Notes: generated by a model from the letters alone, not told the origin. 58,227 bases of DNA from Phaeodactylibacter sp. (GCA_024103175.1 JAGFJE010000227.1:1-58227); one strand, 5' to 3'. Shown: positions 10,761-21,000, numbered from the stretch's first letter. Made by a program: numbers and translations.

Positions 10761-11351
10761 ATGATCAGGGACGCCATCCTCTACATCATTGGCCTGCTAA
10801 ATGATTTCATCAGCCCCGTTGACACCACTGTAGACGACCAGGTCGTTTTAGGTAATATTGCCTTGGTTGACGCCTTTAACGATGCTTCTGCCCAAAACCT
10901 GCGCAACAAGATAATTGCTTCCGTTGCCAACATCGAGCAGGAAAGCACGCTGCGCAACCTGCCCCACACCATTTCTGTGCCCGGCGAAGATGGCATACCG
11001 AGAGGGGTAAGGCAATCCCCCAAGGTATGGTTAAATGTTTACGTCCTTTTTGCGGCCAACAATAATAATTACGAGAATGCCCTATTCTATATCTCCAAAG
11101 TGATCGGCTTTTTCCAGGCCAACCACGTTTTCGACCCCGCGCAGAATCCCGGGCTCAACCCCAACATTGAAAAACTGATCTTCGACCTCTACTCCATGAG
11201 TTTTGAGGAATTGAACCACGTGTGGAGTTACATGGGCGGAAAATACGTTCCTTCCGTCATGTACAAAATGCGCATGGTCGCCATTCAGGAGGCTGAAGAG
11301 GGCGAAGCCGGCGTTATTCGTTCTTTGGGCACCACTCCAAATGTACTGTAA
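10761..11351 (+). CDS. DUF4255-domain protein, Pvc16/Afp16-like tube-sheath terminator of an eCIS
   Basis: This is a probable cap protein that ends tube and sheath polymerisation in an extracellular contractile injection system. The 196-residue sequence has the DUF4255 pattern: MIRDAILYIIGLLNDFI at the start, then VVLGNIALVD, NIEQESTLRN, and the central VWLNVYVLFAANNNNYENALFYISKVIGFFQ. It opens the operon, as DUF4255 genes usually do in Bacteroidota loci. Its stop overlaps the next start by one base (TAATG), which indicates translational coupling. Confidence 0.85.
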   Translation: MIRDAILYIIGLLNDFISPVDTTVDDQVVLGNIALVDAFNDASAQNLRNKIIASVANIEQESTLRNLPHTISVPGEDGIPRGVRQSPKVWLNVYVLFAANNNNYENALFYISKVIGFFQANHVFDPAQNPGLNPNIEKLIFDLYSMSFEELNHVWSYMGGKYVPSVMYKMRMVAIQEAEEGEAGVIRSLGTTPNVL

Positions 11352-12127
11352 TGAGTGTCGATTGGCAATACGATATCATATTCTCGTTTCGGGTCAACCA
11401 TCCGGACGACAGGGCCGGCCGGGGCTTTCGCATTGTGCCAACAGTGGCCTGCCGCCGCCAGCTGGCCCGATATGGGCTCATTTTTAAACCTATGGCCAAC
11501 GGAGGCGCGGTGGTTGTTGAAAAAAAAGTTACCCCGGGCCCGGCAGGGCCGCCACAGCCCATTCGGCAGATCAACGAAGTGGCCAACTTCAGCTTCCTGC
11601 TGTTTTTGGATAACCCTGGTTTGCTGACGAGCACCATCCCCTTTCACCAGAGCGGGCTGCCTGAATTTATCGGCCGTTCCCGAATCCTGTATTTTGATAA
11701 CCTGAGCACTGACAACCGCATTGACCTCGACCTGAACGGCATGCCCGAGGCGGGCCCCTACGGCATGGAACTGGCCGTTTATGAGCTGCCCCGTGAAGGT
11801 GATGTAAGCCTCGGGGACCTGGCCTCTCTGGGCCTCAATAAATTTGAGTACTACGCAGACCCCCTAACCACTTCCATCTTCCAGGTGACGCCCATACGCC
11901 CCGGTGGGGGTACAGCCCGGTCCTGGCCCATCAATGCCAACAATAAGCGAGTGGAGCTGGAACTGGAAGAGGGCCCTTACCTCATTAAACAGGATGAGGA
12001 AGAGGTCTTTTACGCCGCCGCCAGCCTGCTGCCTGCCGGCGCATTCGGCCTGATCCATATTTTCAAAGACCAGGACATCAACTACGACCTGACCATTCGA
12101 TATGACATATTTTTTGAAAAAGCTTAA
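11351..12127 (+). CDS. Unrecognised eCIS protein between terminator and sheath
   Basis: A 258-residue soluble protein with no signal peptide or membrane span. I do not recognise a domain. The N-terminal 60 residues (VDWQYDIIFSFRVNHPD, RIVPTVACRRQLARYGLIF) precede a beta-rich part containing a short Pro/Gly segment (TPGPAGPPQP). It is coupled to the DUF4255 gene by a one-base overlap and lies 12 bases before the sheath gene. That position suggests a structural role at the cap end, such as a cap adaptor between terminator and sheath. This is inference from gene order. No catalytic motif is visible. Confidence 0.6.
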   Translation: MSVDWQYDIIFSFRVNHPDDRAGRGFRIVPTVACRRQLARYGLIFKPMANGGAVVVEKKVTPGPAGPPQPIRQINEVANFSFLLFLDNPGLLTSTIPFHQSGLPEFIGRSRILYFDNLSTDNRIDLDLNGMPEAGPYGMELAVYELPREGDVSLGDLASLGLNKFEYYADPLTTSIFQVTPIRPGGGTARSWPINANNKRVELELEEGPYLIKQDEEEVFYAAASLLPAGAFGLIHIFKDQDINYDLTIRYDIFFEKA

Positions 12128-12139
12128 AACACTTGAATC

Positions 12140-13624
12140 ATGCCTTTAAACCTGAATGCCATTAAGACGCCGGGGGTATACATCGACGAGGTTTCGTTGC
12201 TTCCGCCCGGGGTAGCGCCTGTTGAGACGGCAGTGCCGGCCTTCGTTGGCTATACGGAATCCAACCCAAGTGGAGATAACGTACCTGTACTGATCACTTC
12301 TTTCCTGGAATACCTGGAGAAGTTCGGCGGCCCTCAAAGCCCAACCGCACTGGGAATTGGCGTAACCGTAAGGGATACTTTTGAGGACATCCTCGCCGAC
12401 CCTGCCGACCCGGCTTCTTATGTGGAATCCAAGCTGGTGTCCAGAGAAGTGATGACCGACACGGCCAAGATCAGGCCGGACAATAACATGTTCTTTGCCG
12501 TACGGCATTACTTTGCCAATGGCGGCGCCAAATGCTACATCGTTTCCGTCAGCACCACCTTCGGAGCAGTAAGCGATAGCGACCTCGTAGCCGGCATCAA
12601 TGCCTTGGAACAGGAAGACGAGCCCACGCTGATCGTAGTCCCTGAAGCCCACGGCCTGGGCTTAGGCAGCGGATATGACAACGTCTATTCCACCGCCCTC
12701 AACCAGTGCAATAAGCTCAAGGACCGCTTTACCATCATAGACGTGCCACAAGCGGCGGACAACCCCGACAGCAGCCAGGCCACAACCGACATCACCGACT
12801 TCCAGGGGAACTCCAACCTGGGGGACTACGGGCTCTACGGAGCGGCCTACTACCCCTACCTGGAAACGACCATCGACTTCGAATATGACGCCTCTGAGGA
12901 AAGCCAAATCGGCATAACCTATGAAAAGGTACAGGCCGACGGCAGCCCTTCCCAGGCCCCCGATACCCTGGGCGCCGACCTGAGCGCCATCACCAGCGAC
13001 CTGTTGCGCAAACAAATCGGCAATGCCATCCGCGACATCTCCATCATTCTCCCTCCCAGCCCGGCGGCGGCAGGGCTTTATGCCCGGGTAGATAATGAGC
13101 GGGGCGTCTGGAAAGCCCCGGCCAATGTATCGATAGGCGCTATCGTCGGGCCGGTGGTAAAGATCAACAACACCCTGCAGGACACCATGAACATCGACCC
13201 CAACGGCGGCAAGTCCGTCAATGCCATCCGCCACATCACCGGCCGCGGCACCGTAATCTGGGGAGCGCGAACCCTGGCCGGCAACGACAATGAATGGCGA
13301 TACGTGCCGGTGCGCCGCTTTTTCAACTTCGTTGAGGAATCCGTCAAAAAAGCCACCTATCGGTTCGTTTTTGAACCCAATGACGCCAACACCTGGGTAA
13401 AGATCCGGGGGATGATCGAAAACTTCCTCACGCTGCAATGGAGCCTCGGCGCCCTGCAGGGCAGCAAGCCGGAACAGGCCTTCTTCGTTCGCGTCGGCCT
13501 GGGCCAGACGATGACCCCCGACGATATCCTCAACGGGCGCCTCATTGTGGAGATCGGCATGGCCGCCGTACGCCCGGCAGAATTCATCATCCTGCGCTTC
13601 ATGCATAAGCTTCCTGAAGCCTAA
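12140..13624 (+). CDS. Contractile sheath protein (Pvc2/Afp2-like)
   Basis: This is the sheath subunit, whose contraction drives the inner tube into the target. The 494 residues begin with the family signature TPGVYIDEVS and GVAPVETAVPAFVGYTE. The C-terminal half carries the conserved sheath core: WKAPANVSIG, then the RGTVIWGARTL, EWRYVPVRRFFNFVEES and NFLTLQW region, ending with AEFIILRFMHKLPEA. This matches contractile tail sheaths of the T4 gp18/eCIS superfamily. Length is as expected for a single-type sheath. It is in operon order before the two tube genes. Confidence 0.95.
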   Translation: MPLNLNAIKTPGVYIDEVSLLPPGVAPVETAVPAFVGYTESNPSGDNVPVLITSFLEYLEKFGGPQSPTALGIGVTVRDTFEDILADPADPASYVESKLVSREVMTDTAKIRPDNNMFFAVRHYFANGGAKCYIVSVSTTFGAVSDSDLVAGINALEQEDEPTLIVVPEAHGLGLGSGYDNVYSTALNQCNKLKDRFTIIDVPQAADNPDSSQATTDITDFQGNSNLGDYGLYGAAYYPYLETTIDFEYDASEESQIGITYEKVQADGSPSQAPDTLGADLSAITSDLLRKQIGNAIRDISIILPPSPAAAGLYARVDNERGVWKAPANVSIGAIVGPVVKINNTLQDTMNIDPNGGKSVNAIRHITGRGTVIWGARTLAGNDNEWRYVPVRRFFNFVEESVKKATYRFVFEPNDANTWVKIRGMIENFLTLQWSLGALQGSKPEQAFFVRVGLGQTMTPDDILNGRLIVEIGMAAVRPAEFIILRFMHKLPEA

Positions 13625-13665
13625 AATAAATTATTATTCATTCAAAAGATTAAATCCATACCGTC

Positions 13666-14100
13666 ATGGCTGAAAAATATCCATTGCCAAAGTTTCATTT
13701 TCTGGTAGACTTCGGCGGTTCGACCGTCGGGTTTTCAGAAGTGTCGGGACTGGACGTCGAAACGGAGGTTATCGAATACAGGGACGGATCCAGCCCTGAA
13801 TACCACAGCATTAAAATGCCCGGCCGGCAAAAATTCAGCAACATCACCCTCAAGCGCGGCACCTTCAAAGGCAACAACGAGTTTTTCGATTGGTGGAACA
13901 CCAAAGCCCTGAACACCATTGAGCGCCGCGACCTGACCATCAGCCTCCTGAATGAAAGCCACGAACCGGTGGTCGTCTGGAAGGTCAAGGCGGCCTGGCC
14001 CGTAAAGGTGCAATCCACCGACCTGAAATCAGACGGCAACGAGGTGGCCATTGAAACCCTCGAGTTGGCCCATGAAGGGTTAGTGGTTCAAAATGAATAA
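13666..14100 (+). CDS. Inner tube protein (Pvc1/Afp1-like, T4 gp19 family)
   Basis: This is the main hexameric tube subunit through which cargo is delivered. The 144 residues have the gp19-family signature: YPLPKFHFLVDFGGSTVGFSEVSGL near the N-terminus, then YRDGSSPEY, MPGRQKFSNITLKRG and a C-terminal VAIETLELAHEGL. It follows the sheath after 41 bases and precedes a second tube paralogue by 2 bases. The assignment as main tube, rather than baseplate-proximal tube, rests on gene order and the shorter, canonical sequence. Confidence 0.93.
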   Translation: MAEKYPLPKFHFLVDFGGSTVGFSEVSGLDVETEVIEYRDGSSPEYHSIKMPGRQKFSNITLKRGTFKGNNEFFDWWNTKALNTIERRDLTISLLNESHEPVVVWKVKAAWPVKVQSTDLKSDGNEVAIETLELAHEGLVVQNE

Positions 14101-14102
14101 GC

Positions 14103-14552
14103 ATGGCTTCAACAAAATATTATCCGCCCGTGGGATTCCACTTCAACGTGGAATTCCAGGGCTTACCCGGGGCCACCGGCCAGGATAACCGCTTCCAGGA
14201 AGTCGGCGGCCTGTCCGTAGATATTCAAACCGAAGACATCAGGCCGGGAGGGGAAAACCGCTTCACGTATAAGCTTCCAACCAGGGCCAATTACCCAAAC
14301 CTCACCCTCAAACGGGGGTTGCTGGTAGATTCGGCTGCCATCGCTTACATAACCGATGCCATCACCAGCCTGGAAATAACGCCCATTACGCTTCAGGTCA
14401 CCCTCCTGAATGAAAAACACGAGCCCCTGCAGGCTTATAGTTGTGTCAACGCCTATCCGCTCAAATGGTCATTGGATAATTTCAACGCCAATGACAGCAA
14501 AGTAGTCGTGGAGTCTATGGAGTGGTATTACCAATACTTTAAAATATTGTGA
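14103..14552 (+). CDS. Second tube protein, probable baseplate-proximal tube initiator (Pvc5/Afp5-like)
   Basis: A 149-residue paralogue of the preceding gene. It has the same gp19 fold pattern: YYPPVGFHFNVEFQG, FQEVGGLSVDIQTEDI, NYPNLTLKRG, and a C-terminal VVVESMEWYYQYF. Longer loops and a poorly conserved middle suggest the adaptor tube ring at the spike-tube junction rather than the repeated tube. It begins 2 bases after the previous stop and is followed after 2 bases by the small DUF5908-type gene. Confidence 0.88.
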   Translation: MASTKYYPPVGFHFNVEFQGLPGATGQDNRFQEVGGLSVDIQTEDIRPGGENRFTYKLPTRANYPNLTLKRGLLVDSAAIAYITDAITSLEITPITLQVTLLNEKHEPLQAYSCVNAYPLKWSLDNFNANDSKVVVESMEWYYQYFKIL

Positions 14553-14554
14553 CC

Positions 14555-14722
14555 ATGCCGGTTGAGATCTTAGAACTTATTGTCCGGGCAGAAATAACGG
14601 AAGACGCTCAACACACCGAGGCGCCTGCCGAGCAGGAAGAGCCCGGTACAGAGCCTGCCTTTTCTGCTTTGGAAATAGCGGAACAGATAAACGAAATTCT
14701 AAAACGCAAAAAAGAACGATAA
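14555..14722 (+). CDS. Small eCIS protein of DUF5908 type (55 residues)
   Basis: A short gene easily missed because of its length. It starts at the ATG 2 bases after the second tube gene and stops at 14720-14722, immediately before the next ATG at 14723. The product begins MPVEILELIVRAEI and ends with the amphipathic, basic EQINEILKRKKER. An acidic Pro/Glu-rich middle lies between. This matches the pattern I know for DUF5908 proteins, which sit at exactly this place in Bacteroidota injection loci. Function is unknown; the helical basic tail may clip to the hub or tube. Operon packing with no spare bases supports it as real. Confidence 0.82.
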   Translation: MPVEILELIVRAEITEDAQHTEAPAEQEEPGTEPAFSALEIAEQINEILKRKKER

Positions 14723-15439
14723 ATGTTTTCAGATGTTACCAGCGGCGTGACGGGCGGCGTTTCCAGCCTGGTCAGCATGGTGCCTTTTCCGGATAAGTTC
14801 ACCTTCATCCCGCTGAAGGAAACGGACCCCATTCCCATCCCTTCCGGCTTGCCTTACTCCCTGATGTTCAACCCGGAAAACTTCAGCGAACAGGAAAGGT
14901 ACTTATACAACAACCGGCAGCCGCCCGGTTCTACAAGCGCCCAGCAGCGTTTTTTAAATACGGCGCCAAGATCCTTCAGCTTTGAATTTACCGTTGACGG
15001 CACCGGCGCCAGTGGCGAAAAAAAAGAAGTGGAATTAAATATTGCCTCTTTCAAAAAAGCGGTGGGGTTCAACGGCGACATCCACCGGCCAAACTTTCTG
15101 CTGGCGGTCTGGGGCACCTTCATTTCCACCTGTGTGCTGACCCACATGAATGTCACCTACACCATGTTCCGGAAAAACGGAACGCCGTTAAGGGCCAGGG
15201 TGAGGGTGAGCTTCGCCGGCCATACCAAGCGCATCCTGGAGTTGCTGTCCATGAACCTGTTGTCTCCGGACCTTACCCATTTTCGCACCGTTGTAGAAGG
15301 CGACTCCCTGCCGCTGCTGAGCAGCAAAGTGTATGAGTCTCCTCAATATTATCTGGAAATCGCAAGAGTAAACGGCCTGACCAGTGTGCGGAGCCTCAAG
15401 AAAGGGCAACAACTGCGTTTTCCTCCTCTCGAAAAATAA
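14723..15439 (+). CDS. Baseplate hub protein with LysM-like C-terminus (Pvc7/Afp7-like)
   Basis: This 238-residue protein joins the spike complex to the first tube ring. The central part has the CIS tube/hub signature: YSLMFNPENFSEQ, APRSFSFEFTVDGTG and the RVRVSFAGHTK segment. The C-terminal 45 residues look like a LysM-type module (VVEGDSLPLLSSKVYESPQ, YYLEIARVNGL, LKKGQQLRFPP), a typical Pvc7/gp53-like ending. It lies directly between the DUF5908-type gene and the VgrG-like spike gene, with a 6-base gap to the latter. Confidence 0.88.
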   Translation: MFSDVTSGVTGGVSSLVSMVPFPDKFTFIPLKETDPIPIPSGLPYSLMFNPENFSEQERYLYNNRQPPGSTSAQQRFLNTAPRSFSFEFTVDGTGASGEKKEVELNIASFKKAVGFNGDIHRPNFLLAVWGTFISTCVLTHMNVTYTMFRKNGTPLRARVRVSFAGHTKRILELLSMNLLSPDLTHFRTVVEGDSLPLLSSKVYESPQYYLEIARVNGLTSVRSLKKGQQLRFPPLEK

Positions 15440-15445
15440 AAATGC

Positions 15446-17293
15446 ATGTTAAATTCAAGCCAGCTGCTGCCTCCTCTACCCGGCCGGACCGATGTCGTCA
15501 CTTCCAGTATCAAAGTAAACGGCTCGCTGATCCCCGACAATTTTGAGGTGGTTTCCATTATCGTCAACCGTTGCTTCAACAGAATACCTTATGCCCTCTT
15601 ACACGTACTCGACAGCGACGTTTCGGAACAACAGATGGCGGTAAGCGACCAGGACATCTTTTCGCCCGGCAATGAGATCGAGATCGCCGCCGGTTATTAT
15701 GGGGATGAGGCGCTTATTTTTAAAGGGATCATCATCCGGCATGCCTTAAAGATCAGGGCCAACCAGTCGCCGGCTCTGGAGATCGAGTGTAAAGACAAGG
15801 CTGTCCGCATGACGGTAGAACGAAAGAATAAATATTTCCTGGACAGTACCGACCAGGAGATCATTGAATCGGTTTTGAGGAGCCATAGCCTGACGCCGGA
15901 TGTGGGCGATACCGGAGTTACCCACGCCGAGATGGTCCAGTATTACGCCACCGACTGGGATTTTATCCAGGCCAGGGCCGAAGCCAACGCTTTGCTGACG
16001 CTAGCGAAGGACGGGACGGTCATTGCCCGGAAGCCGGATTTCGATGGGGAGGCCAAGATGGTGCTGAACTACGGAAGCTCCATTTTTGAATTTGAAGCCG
16101 AGATGGATGCCCGCGACCAATATCCTGCCGCTAAAGCTTCGGCATGGGATTACTCCAACCAACAGCTGGCCGAAGTGCAGGCGGACGCCTCCGGGGTGAG
16201 CCCTTTGGGCGGGTTGGGCGGAGCGATCGGCCAGGCCGCAAGCGCTGCCGGCAGCGCCGCGCAATCGGTGGCCGGAGCCGTTGGCAGAACGCTGCCCGGA
16301 GTACCGCCCAACACCGACTACCGCCAGGCCCTGAATGTCAGCCACGTTCTGCTGCAACACGCCGGCAGGCTCACTCAACCGGAACTGGAAAAATGGGCGG
16401 AAGCGCAGTACCAGAAAAGCAAGCTGGCAAAGCTCCGCGGCCGGGTAAAATTCGAAGGCGTGGCCGACATTTACCCCGGTGACAATATCGAATTGCAGAA
16501 CGTCGGTTTACGCCACAACGGAAAGGTGCTGGCCACGGCTGTCCGGCACGAGGTGAAAGAAGGCGCCTGGTTCACTCAGGCCCAGTTCGGGCTTCCCCAG
16601 GAATGGTTTATCGAAGAATTTTCCAATGTGAACAGCATGAAGGCCGGGGGGCTGCTGCCGGCGATCCAGGGCCTGCAGGCCGGGGTGGTCACCCGCCTGG
16701 CCGGCGACCCGGACGGGGAAGACCGCATCCAGGTGCGCCTGCCCCTGATCTCCCCGGATGGGGAAGGCGTCTGGGTCCGCGTTGCCGCCATGGACGCCGG
16801 CGACAACCGGGGCGCCTTTTTCCGCCCCGAGATCGAGGATGAAGTCATTGTGGGCTTCATCAACGACGACCCCCGGCAGGGAGTCATGCTGGGTATGCTG
16901 AACAGTAAAAACAAGCCGGCGCCCCTGCCCACTACCGACGAAAACCACGAAAAGGGATGGGTGACCCGCAGCGGCATCCGAATGATCTTCAATGATGACA
17001 ACCCGAGTTATACGCTTGAAACGCCGGCCGGCAATAAATGCGTCGTTGACGACAAGGATAAGAGCATCCTTCTGGAAGACCAGCACGGAAACAGCATTAA
17101 GATGAACCAGGATGGTATAACGATCAATTCTGCCAAAGACATAAAACTGAGCGCGAGCGGGGATGTCAAAACCGAAGGAGTGAACCTGGAAAACAAAGCC
17201 CGGGCCGAGTACAGCGCCGAGGGGATGAGTAAGGCGACCCTGAAGTCTACCGCCGATGTCGTCGTTCAGGGCACATTTGTGAAGATCAATTAA
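15446..17293 (+). CDS. VgrG-like spike protein (Pvc8/Afp8-like)
   Basis: This is the trimeric central spike at the tip of the tube. The 615 residues show a gp27-like hub (about 20-230, with NEIEIAAGYYGDEALIFKGII), then an Ala/Gly/Ser-rich linker (about 245-285), a second hub part, and the gp5 OB-fold (about 410-520: GVVTRLAGDPDGEDRIQVRLPL, DEVIVGFINDDPRQ). A C-terminal repetitive beta-prism tail (SILLEDQHGNSIKMNQDG) follows. The low-complexity linker inside the hub is unusual. A PAAR tip gene follows 12 bases downstream. Confidence 0.94.
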   Translation: MLNSSQLLPPLPGRTDVVTSSIKVNGSLIPDNFEVVSIIVNRCFNRIPYALLHVLDSDVSEQQMAVSDQDIFSPGNEIEIAAGYYGDEALIFKGIIIRHALKIRANQSPALEIECKDKAVRMTVERKNKYFLDSTDQEIIESVLRSHSLTPDVGDTGVTHAEMVQYYATDWDFIQARAEANALLTLAKDGTVIARKPDFDGEAKMVLNYGSSIFEFEAEMDARDQYPAAKASAWDYSNQQLAEVQADASGVSPLGGLGGAIGQAASAAGSAAQSVAGAVGRTLPGVPPNTDYRQALNVSHVLLQHAGRLTQPELEKWAEAQYQKSKLAKLRGRVKFEGVADIYPGDNIELQNVGLRHNGKVLATAVRHEVKEGAWFTQAQFGLPQEWFIEEFSNVNSMKAGGLLPAIQGLQAGVVTRLAGDPDGEDRIQVRLPLISPDGEGVWVRVAAMDAGDNRGAFFRPEIEDEVIVGFINDDPRQGVMLGMLNSKNKPAPLPTTDENHEKGWVTRSGIRMIFNDDNPSYTLETPAGNKCVVDDKDKSILLEDQHGNSIKMNQDGITINSAKDIKLSASGDVKTEGVNLENKARAEYSAEGMSKATLKSTADVVVQGTFVKIN

Positions 17294-17305
17294 ACCATTA
17301 ATAAC

Positions 17306-17596
17306 ATGCCGGCAGCAGCAAGAGTAGGCGATATGCACACCTGCCCGATGGCCAACCCGGGCGGTTCGCCCCACGTGGGCGGCCCCATTATGCCTCCGGG
17401 TGTACCCACGGTGCTGATCAACGGCCAGCCGGCGGCAGTAGCCACCGGAATGTGTACCTGTGCCGGCCCGCCCGACACCATCACCACCGGGTCGCAGACC
17501 GTGCTGATCGGCGGCCAGCCGGCGGCGCGCATGGGAGACCCTACCGCCCACGGCGGCCAGATCGTGGCGGGCAGCCCAACCGTACTGATCGGTTGA
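17306..17596 (+). CDS. PAAR-domain spike tip protein (Pvc10-like)
   Basis: A 96-residue PAAR-repeat protein that caps the VgrG spike as a sharpened, metal-stabilised cone. It shows repeated PTVLINGQPAA and QTVLIGGQPAARMGD motifs. HT.C and C.C residues (MHTCPM, MCTCAG, TAHGG) are suited to binding a metal ion. There is no C-terminal effector extension. It directly follows the spike gene and precedes the gp25 gene. Confidence 0.94.
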   Translation: MPAAARVGDMHTCPMANPGGSPHVGGPIMPPGVPTVLINGQPAAVATGMCTCAGPPDTITTGSQTVLIGGQPAARMGDPTAHGGQIVAGSPTVLIG

Positions 17597-17640
17597 AAAG
17601 CACCTGCTTCGCAATAAGGAATTGTCACAGAACAAAAAAT

Positions 17641-18066
17641 ATGGCTATGCCACAACAAAATTCATTTCTTGGAACCGGCTGGGGATTCCCCATCACTTTT
17701 TCAAAACGGCGCGGGTGTACCGTCAGAATGGTTTCGGAAGAGGAAGACATTCGCGAGAGCCTGGCCATCCTGTTCAGCACCCGCCCCGGCGAACGGGTGA
17801 TGCGGCCCACCTACGGCGGAAGCCTGGAGGAACTGCTCTTTGAACCCAACAATGCCAGCCTGGAGACCTACGTCAAAGACCTCATCAGCAAGGCCATTTT
17901 GTACTTCGAGCCAAGGGTTGACCTGGACAGCATACAGATCAATTCAGATGAAGCCAACGCCGGCCGCTTTTTGGTAGAGATGAACATCACCGTCCGCGCA
18001 ACCAACTCCCGGTTCAATTTCGTATTCCCCTATTATCCGAATGAGGCAACAATCGTTGGACAATGA
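17641..18066 (+). CDS. gp25-like baseplate wedge protein (Pvc9/Afp9-like)
   Basis: A 141-residue baseplate wedge component of the GPW/gp25 (T4 lysozyme-like wedge) family. It links sheath and baseplate. Family features are FLGTGWGFPITF at the start, SEEEDIRESLAILFSTRPGERVMRPTYGG in the core, and EPRVDLDSIQI near the C-terminus. The frame is open upstream to 17452, overlapping the PAAR gene, but family alignment favours the ATG at 17641 (a second ATG is at 17647). Its last codons overlap the start of the baseplate J gene by 4 bases (ATGA). Confidence 0.92.
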   Translation: MAMPQQNSFLGTGWGFPITFSKRRGCTVRMVSEEEDIRESLAILFSTRPGERVMRPTYGGSLEELLFEPNNASLETYVKDLISKAILYFEPRVDLDSIQINSDEANAGRFLVEMNITVRATNSRFNFVFPYYPNEATIVGQ

Positions 18067-21000
18067 GCACGAACAACAACCTTATACACCCTCTGATCCA
18101 CCACGGCGCCGGCCAAACGGAGCGGCTGCTGGAGGCGCTGATCCCCGATAACCTGAAGCTGGACAACCGCAGTATTCAGGACCTTATCGTCGCCGCTTAC
18201 CGCTATGCAGGGCTGTTGCATTATTACAACGAGGATAACGAGGCTGACGGCGACTGGCGCTGCTTCTGGGAAGTCGAAACCCTGACCTTCCTGGCCGTAT
18301 TGGCCGAGCTGGATACGGAGGCCATCCTCCAGCAATTCAATGCCCTGGAAATCGGCTTTGCCGAAGACATCGACGAGGGCGCCGGCGGCCCTTTTGACCC
18401 CGGCGGGGAAAGCATCACCAATTATTACGACCAGGCTCAATTCATTCATCAACTGGCCCTACAGGTACACAAAGCCTACAACGACCTGCCCGACAGCCTG
18501 GCCCTTAAACGGGAAATCGGCGCCATGATCGACAAGCGGGCCCCCTACGACGGAGAAAACCTGGTGGATGCCCTGCGCAAACTCATTGCCATCCACAAAG
18601 AAGCGTATAATGACGAACACGGCCAGGCGTTGCCCTACACCGAATATGCGCCCTTCTTTGGCCCGCTGTGGGGGCTTCCCGACAGCGACGCCTTCGACGC
18701 CATCCGGTTTCAGGCCACCTTTACCCGGGAAGAAATGCGGGCCCTGTTCCGCCGCTTTTTCGAAGTACTGGCCAAGATCCGGCAAAGGGCGCAGCACTGG
18801 TTCAACCAGATCATCGGCGAACCCCGGCTCCATCAACCCCATGTGGCCCTGTTCCTGGCGTTCCTGCGGTTGTTCCACCATGCCCAGAACAGCCTGAACG
18901 CACTCACCGGCAAACACCTAAACTACTATTACGAAAAAGTCCTCTGCCTGTCTCGCCGGCCGGCGGCGCCCGACGACGTCTATCTCATTGTCGAACTGGC
19001 CAAAGGGTTTGAAGAATCCCTCATTGAAAAAGGTACGGCCTTCCTGGCGGGCAAAGACAAGAATGGCCGCCCCTTATTGTACGAAGCTCTCGAAAACTGG
19101 GTAGCCCGCAACGCCCAGGTCAAGGAAATAAAAAATACCCATTTCGGCCTGTGCGCGTTCCAGGGCGCCGGAAGAATACTGGCCAGCCCCGATGTACACG
19201 CAGCTTACGAAAATGGCGAGATCCTGCCCAACGGCGATGTGGCCAGCTGGCGCCCGATGGGCGACGACGGCGAACTTCCCGATGGAGAGATCGGCTTTGC
19301 CGTTTCCAGCCCCCAGCTGATCCTCAGGGAGGGGAAAAGGGTCATCGATGTTTTTATCAACCTCATTAGCGTGGGAACGGATGTCAGCTTCAGCAGCGGC
19401 GACTTCAAAATTTCGCTCAGCTCCCCGGAAGCCTGGATCGAACCCACCAGGAACGAAGACATCACTTTCACCGCTGACGACAAAAGGCGCCCCCTGGAAA
19501 GAGCTGCTTTCAAGGCCAGGCTGGACAATGACATTCTTCAGATCAGGGTCATCCTGGAAAAGGACGACCTGCCGGTAGATGCCCTGGGAGAAGAACTGGC
19601 GGCAGAAGCAGGGTATAATACCCGCTGGCCTATCGTTAAAGTGGTTCTTACCCGGCCAGATCAAATAGCGCAGTTCTACAACGCCATCCGGTTGCTCGAG
19701 TTCGAAGAAATAAGGCTGGCGGTGGATGTATCCGGAATTCGCGAGAACCTGATCATCCAGAGCGACCAGGGCGTTTTCGACGGCACGCAGAAGATCTATC
19801 CCTTTGGGCCCGTTCCGGCAAAGGGGCACCGTTTTTACGTAGGAAGCACAGAGGTATTTCAAAAGGCGCTCAATAGCCTGAAAGTGGAATTCGAGTGGAT
19901 TGCCGCGCCGGAAAATTTCCAAAATTACTACGCGGAGTATAACATCGGGCCCTACAGTACGCCAAACCCCAAAGTCAGGATAGATTTTATTGACCGGGCG
20001 GATGACCGGGACATCAGCATCACCCAGGTGCTGAGGGTCGAACAGGATGGAGGCAATGAAATAAGGTTGAAGGTCAGCAATGTCAACTTCGACCCCGTTG
20101 AAGGGGCAACCATCCAGATCCTGGATGCCAATGGCAATTTATCGGACATGCAGGCGAACTCGCCGGAGCCCGGGATCTACGTTTTCGGCTTGAACCAGAT
20201 CGGCCCCGTCGGCGCACAACTCATAGTGTCTAAACCGGGTGAAGATTTTGAACCCCTGACTATTCCGCTCCAGGAAAGCGGAGCCACCACCACTTCCTTT
20301 GAGCTGGTGCTCTACCCGCTCGAAAAAGCATTTCAGGAACCGGATGTTTATACAGGCATTGCCCGCCAACTGGAAAACGGAGCGTTTTTGCCCAATATCA
20401 CGATCAACGGCAACAGCGCTTCGCTGAGCGATGGCGTTTACAGCGCGCCGCTGAGCGCAGGCTCCCTGGATTTTTCATTGGGCGGCTATTCGGACAATAA
20501 TGTAAGCAACCTCCGGGGCTATAGCGTGATCGACGTTTATATGGCTCCAGATTCGTTCAGCCCCGAACAGGTTTTCCGAAGCCCGCCCAGCGAAGAGGTG
20601 GCTATACGCTTAGGCCTGAAAGATGCAGATGGAAACGCCCTCAATAATGTAACCCTGAGTATAGACGGCGATACGCAAGCCGTACAGGATGGGGATACCG
20701 TTGCGGATGTAGATGGCACAGCCAGGATACGGTTGTCTAAAGCAGGCTTTCAGGACCTGTGGGCGCCGGTTGAGTATGCGACACGTTTGCAAGCCGTTCT
20801 GCTACCGGGAAACAGCGAAGAGGAGGGCTCCCGGGGATCAGCGGAAGAAAACACAGTGGAGATAACCGTGAAGAACTGGCAAAATGGCCTTTTGAGGAAT
20901 ACTGAATTTATGGTGCAAATAGGAAACAACACCCCCTCAACTGAGGCCAGTGATGATAATGGCATTATTCGCCTTTCTGATTTTACTACCGCGGCAATAG

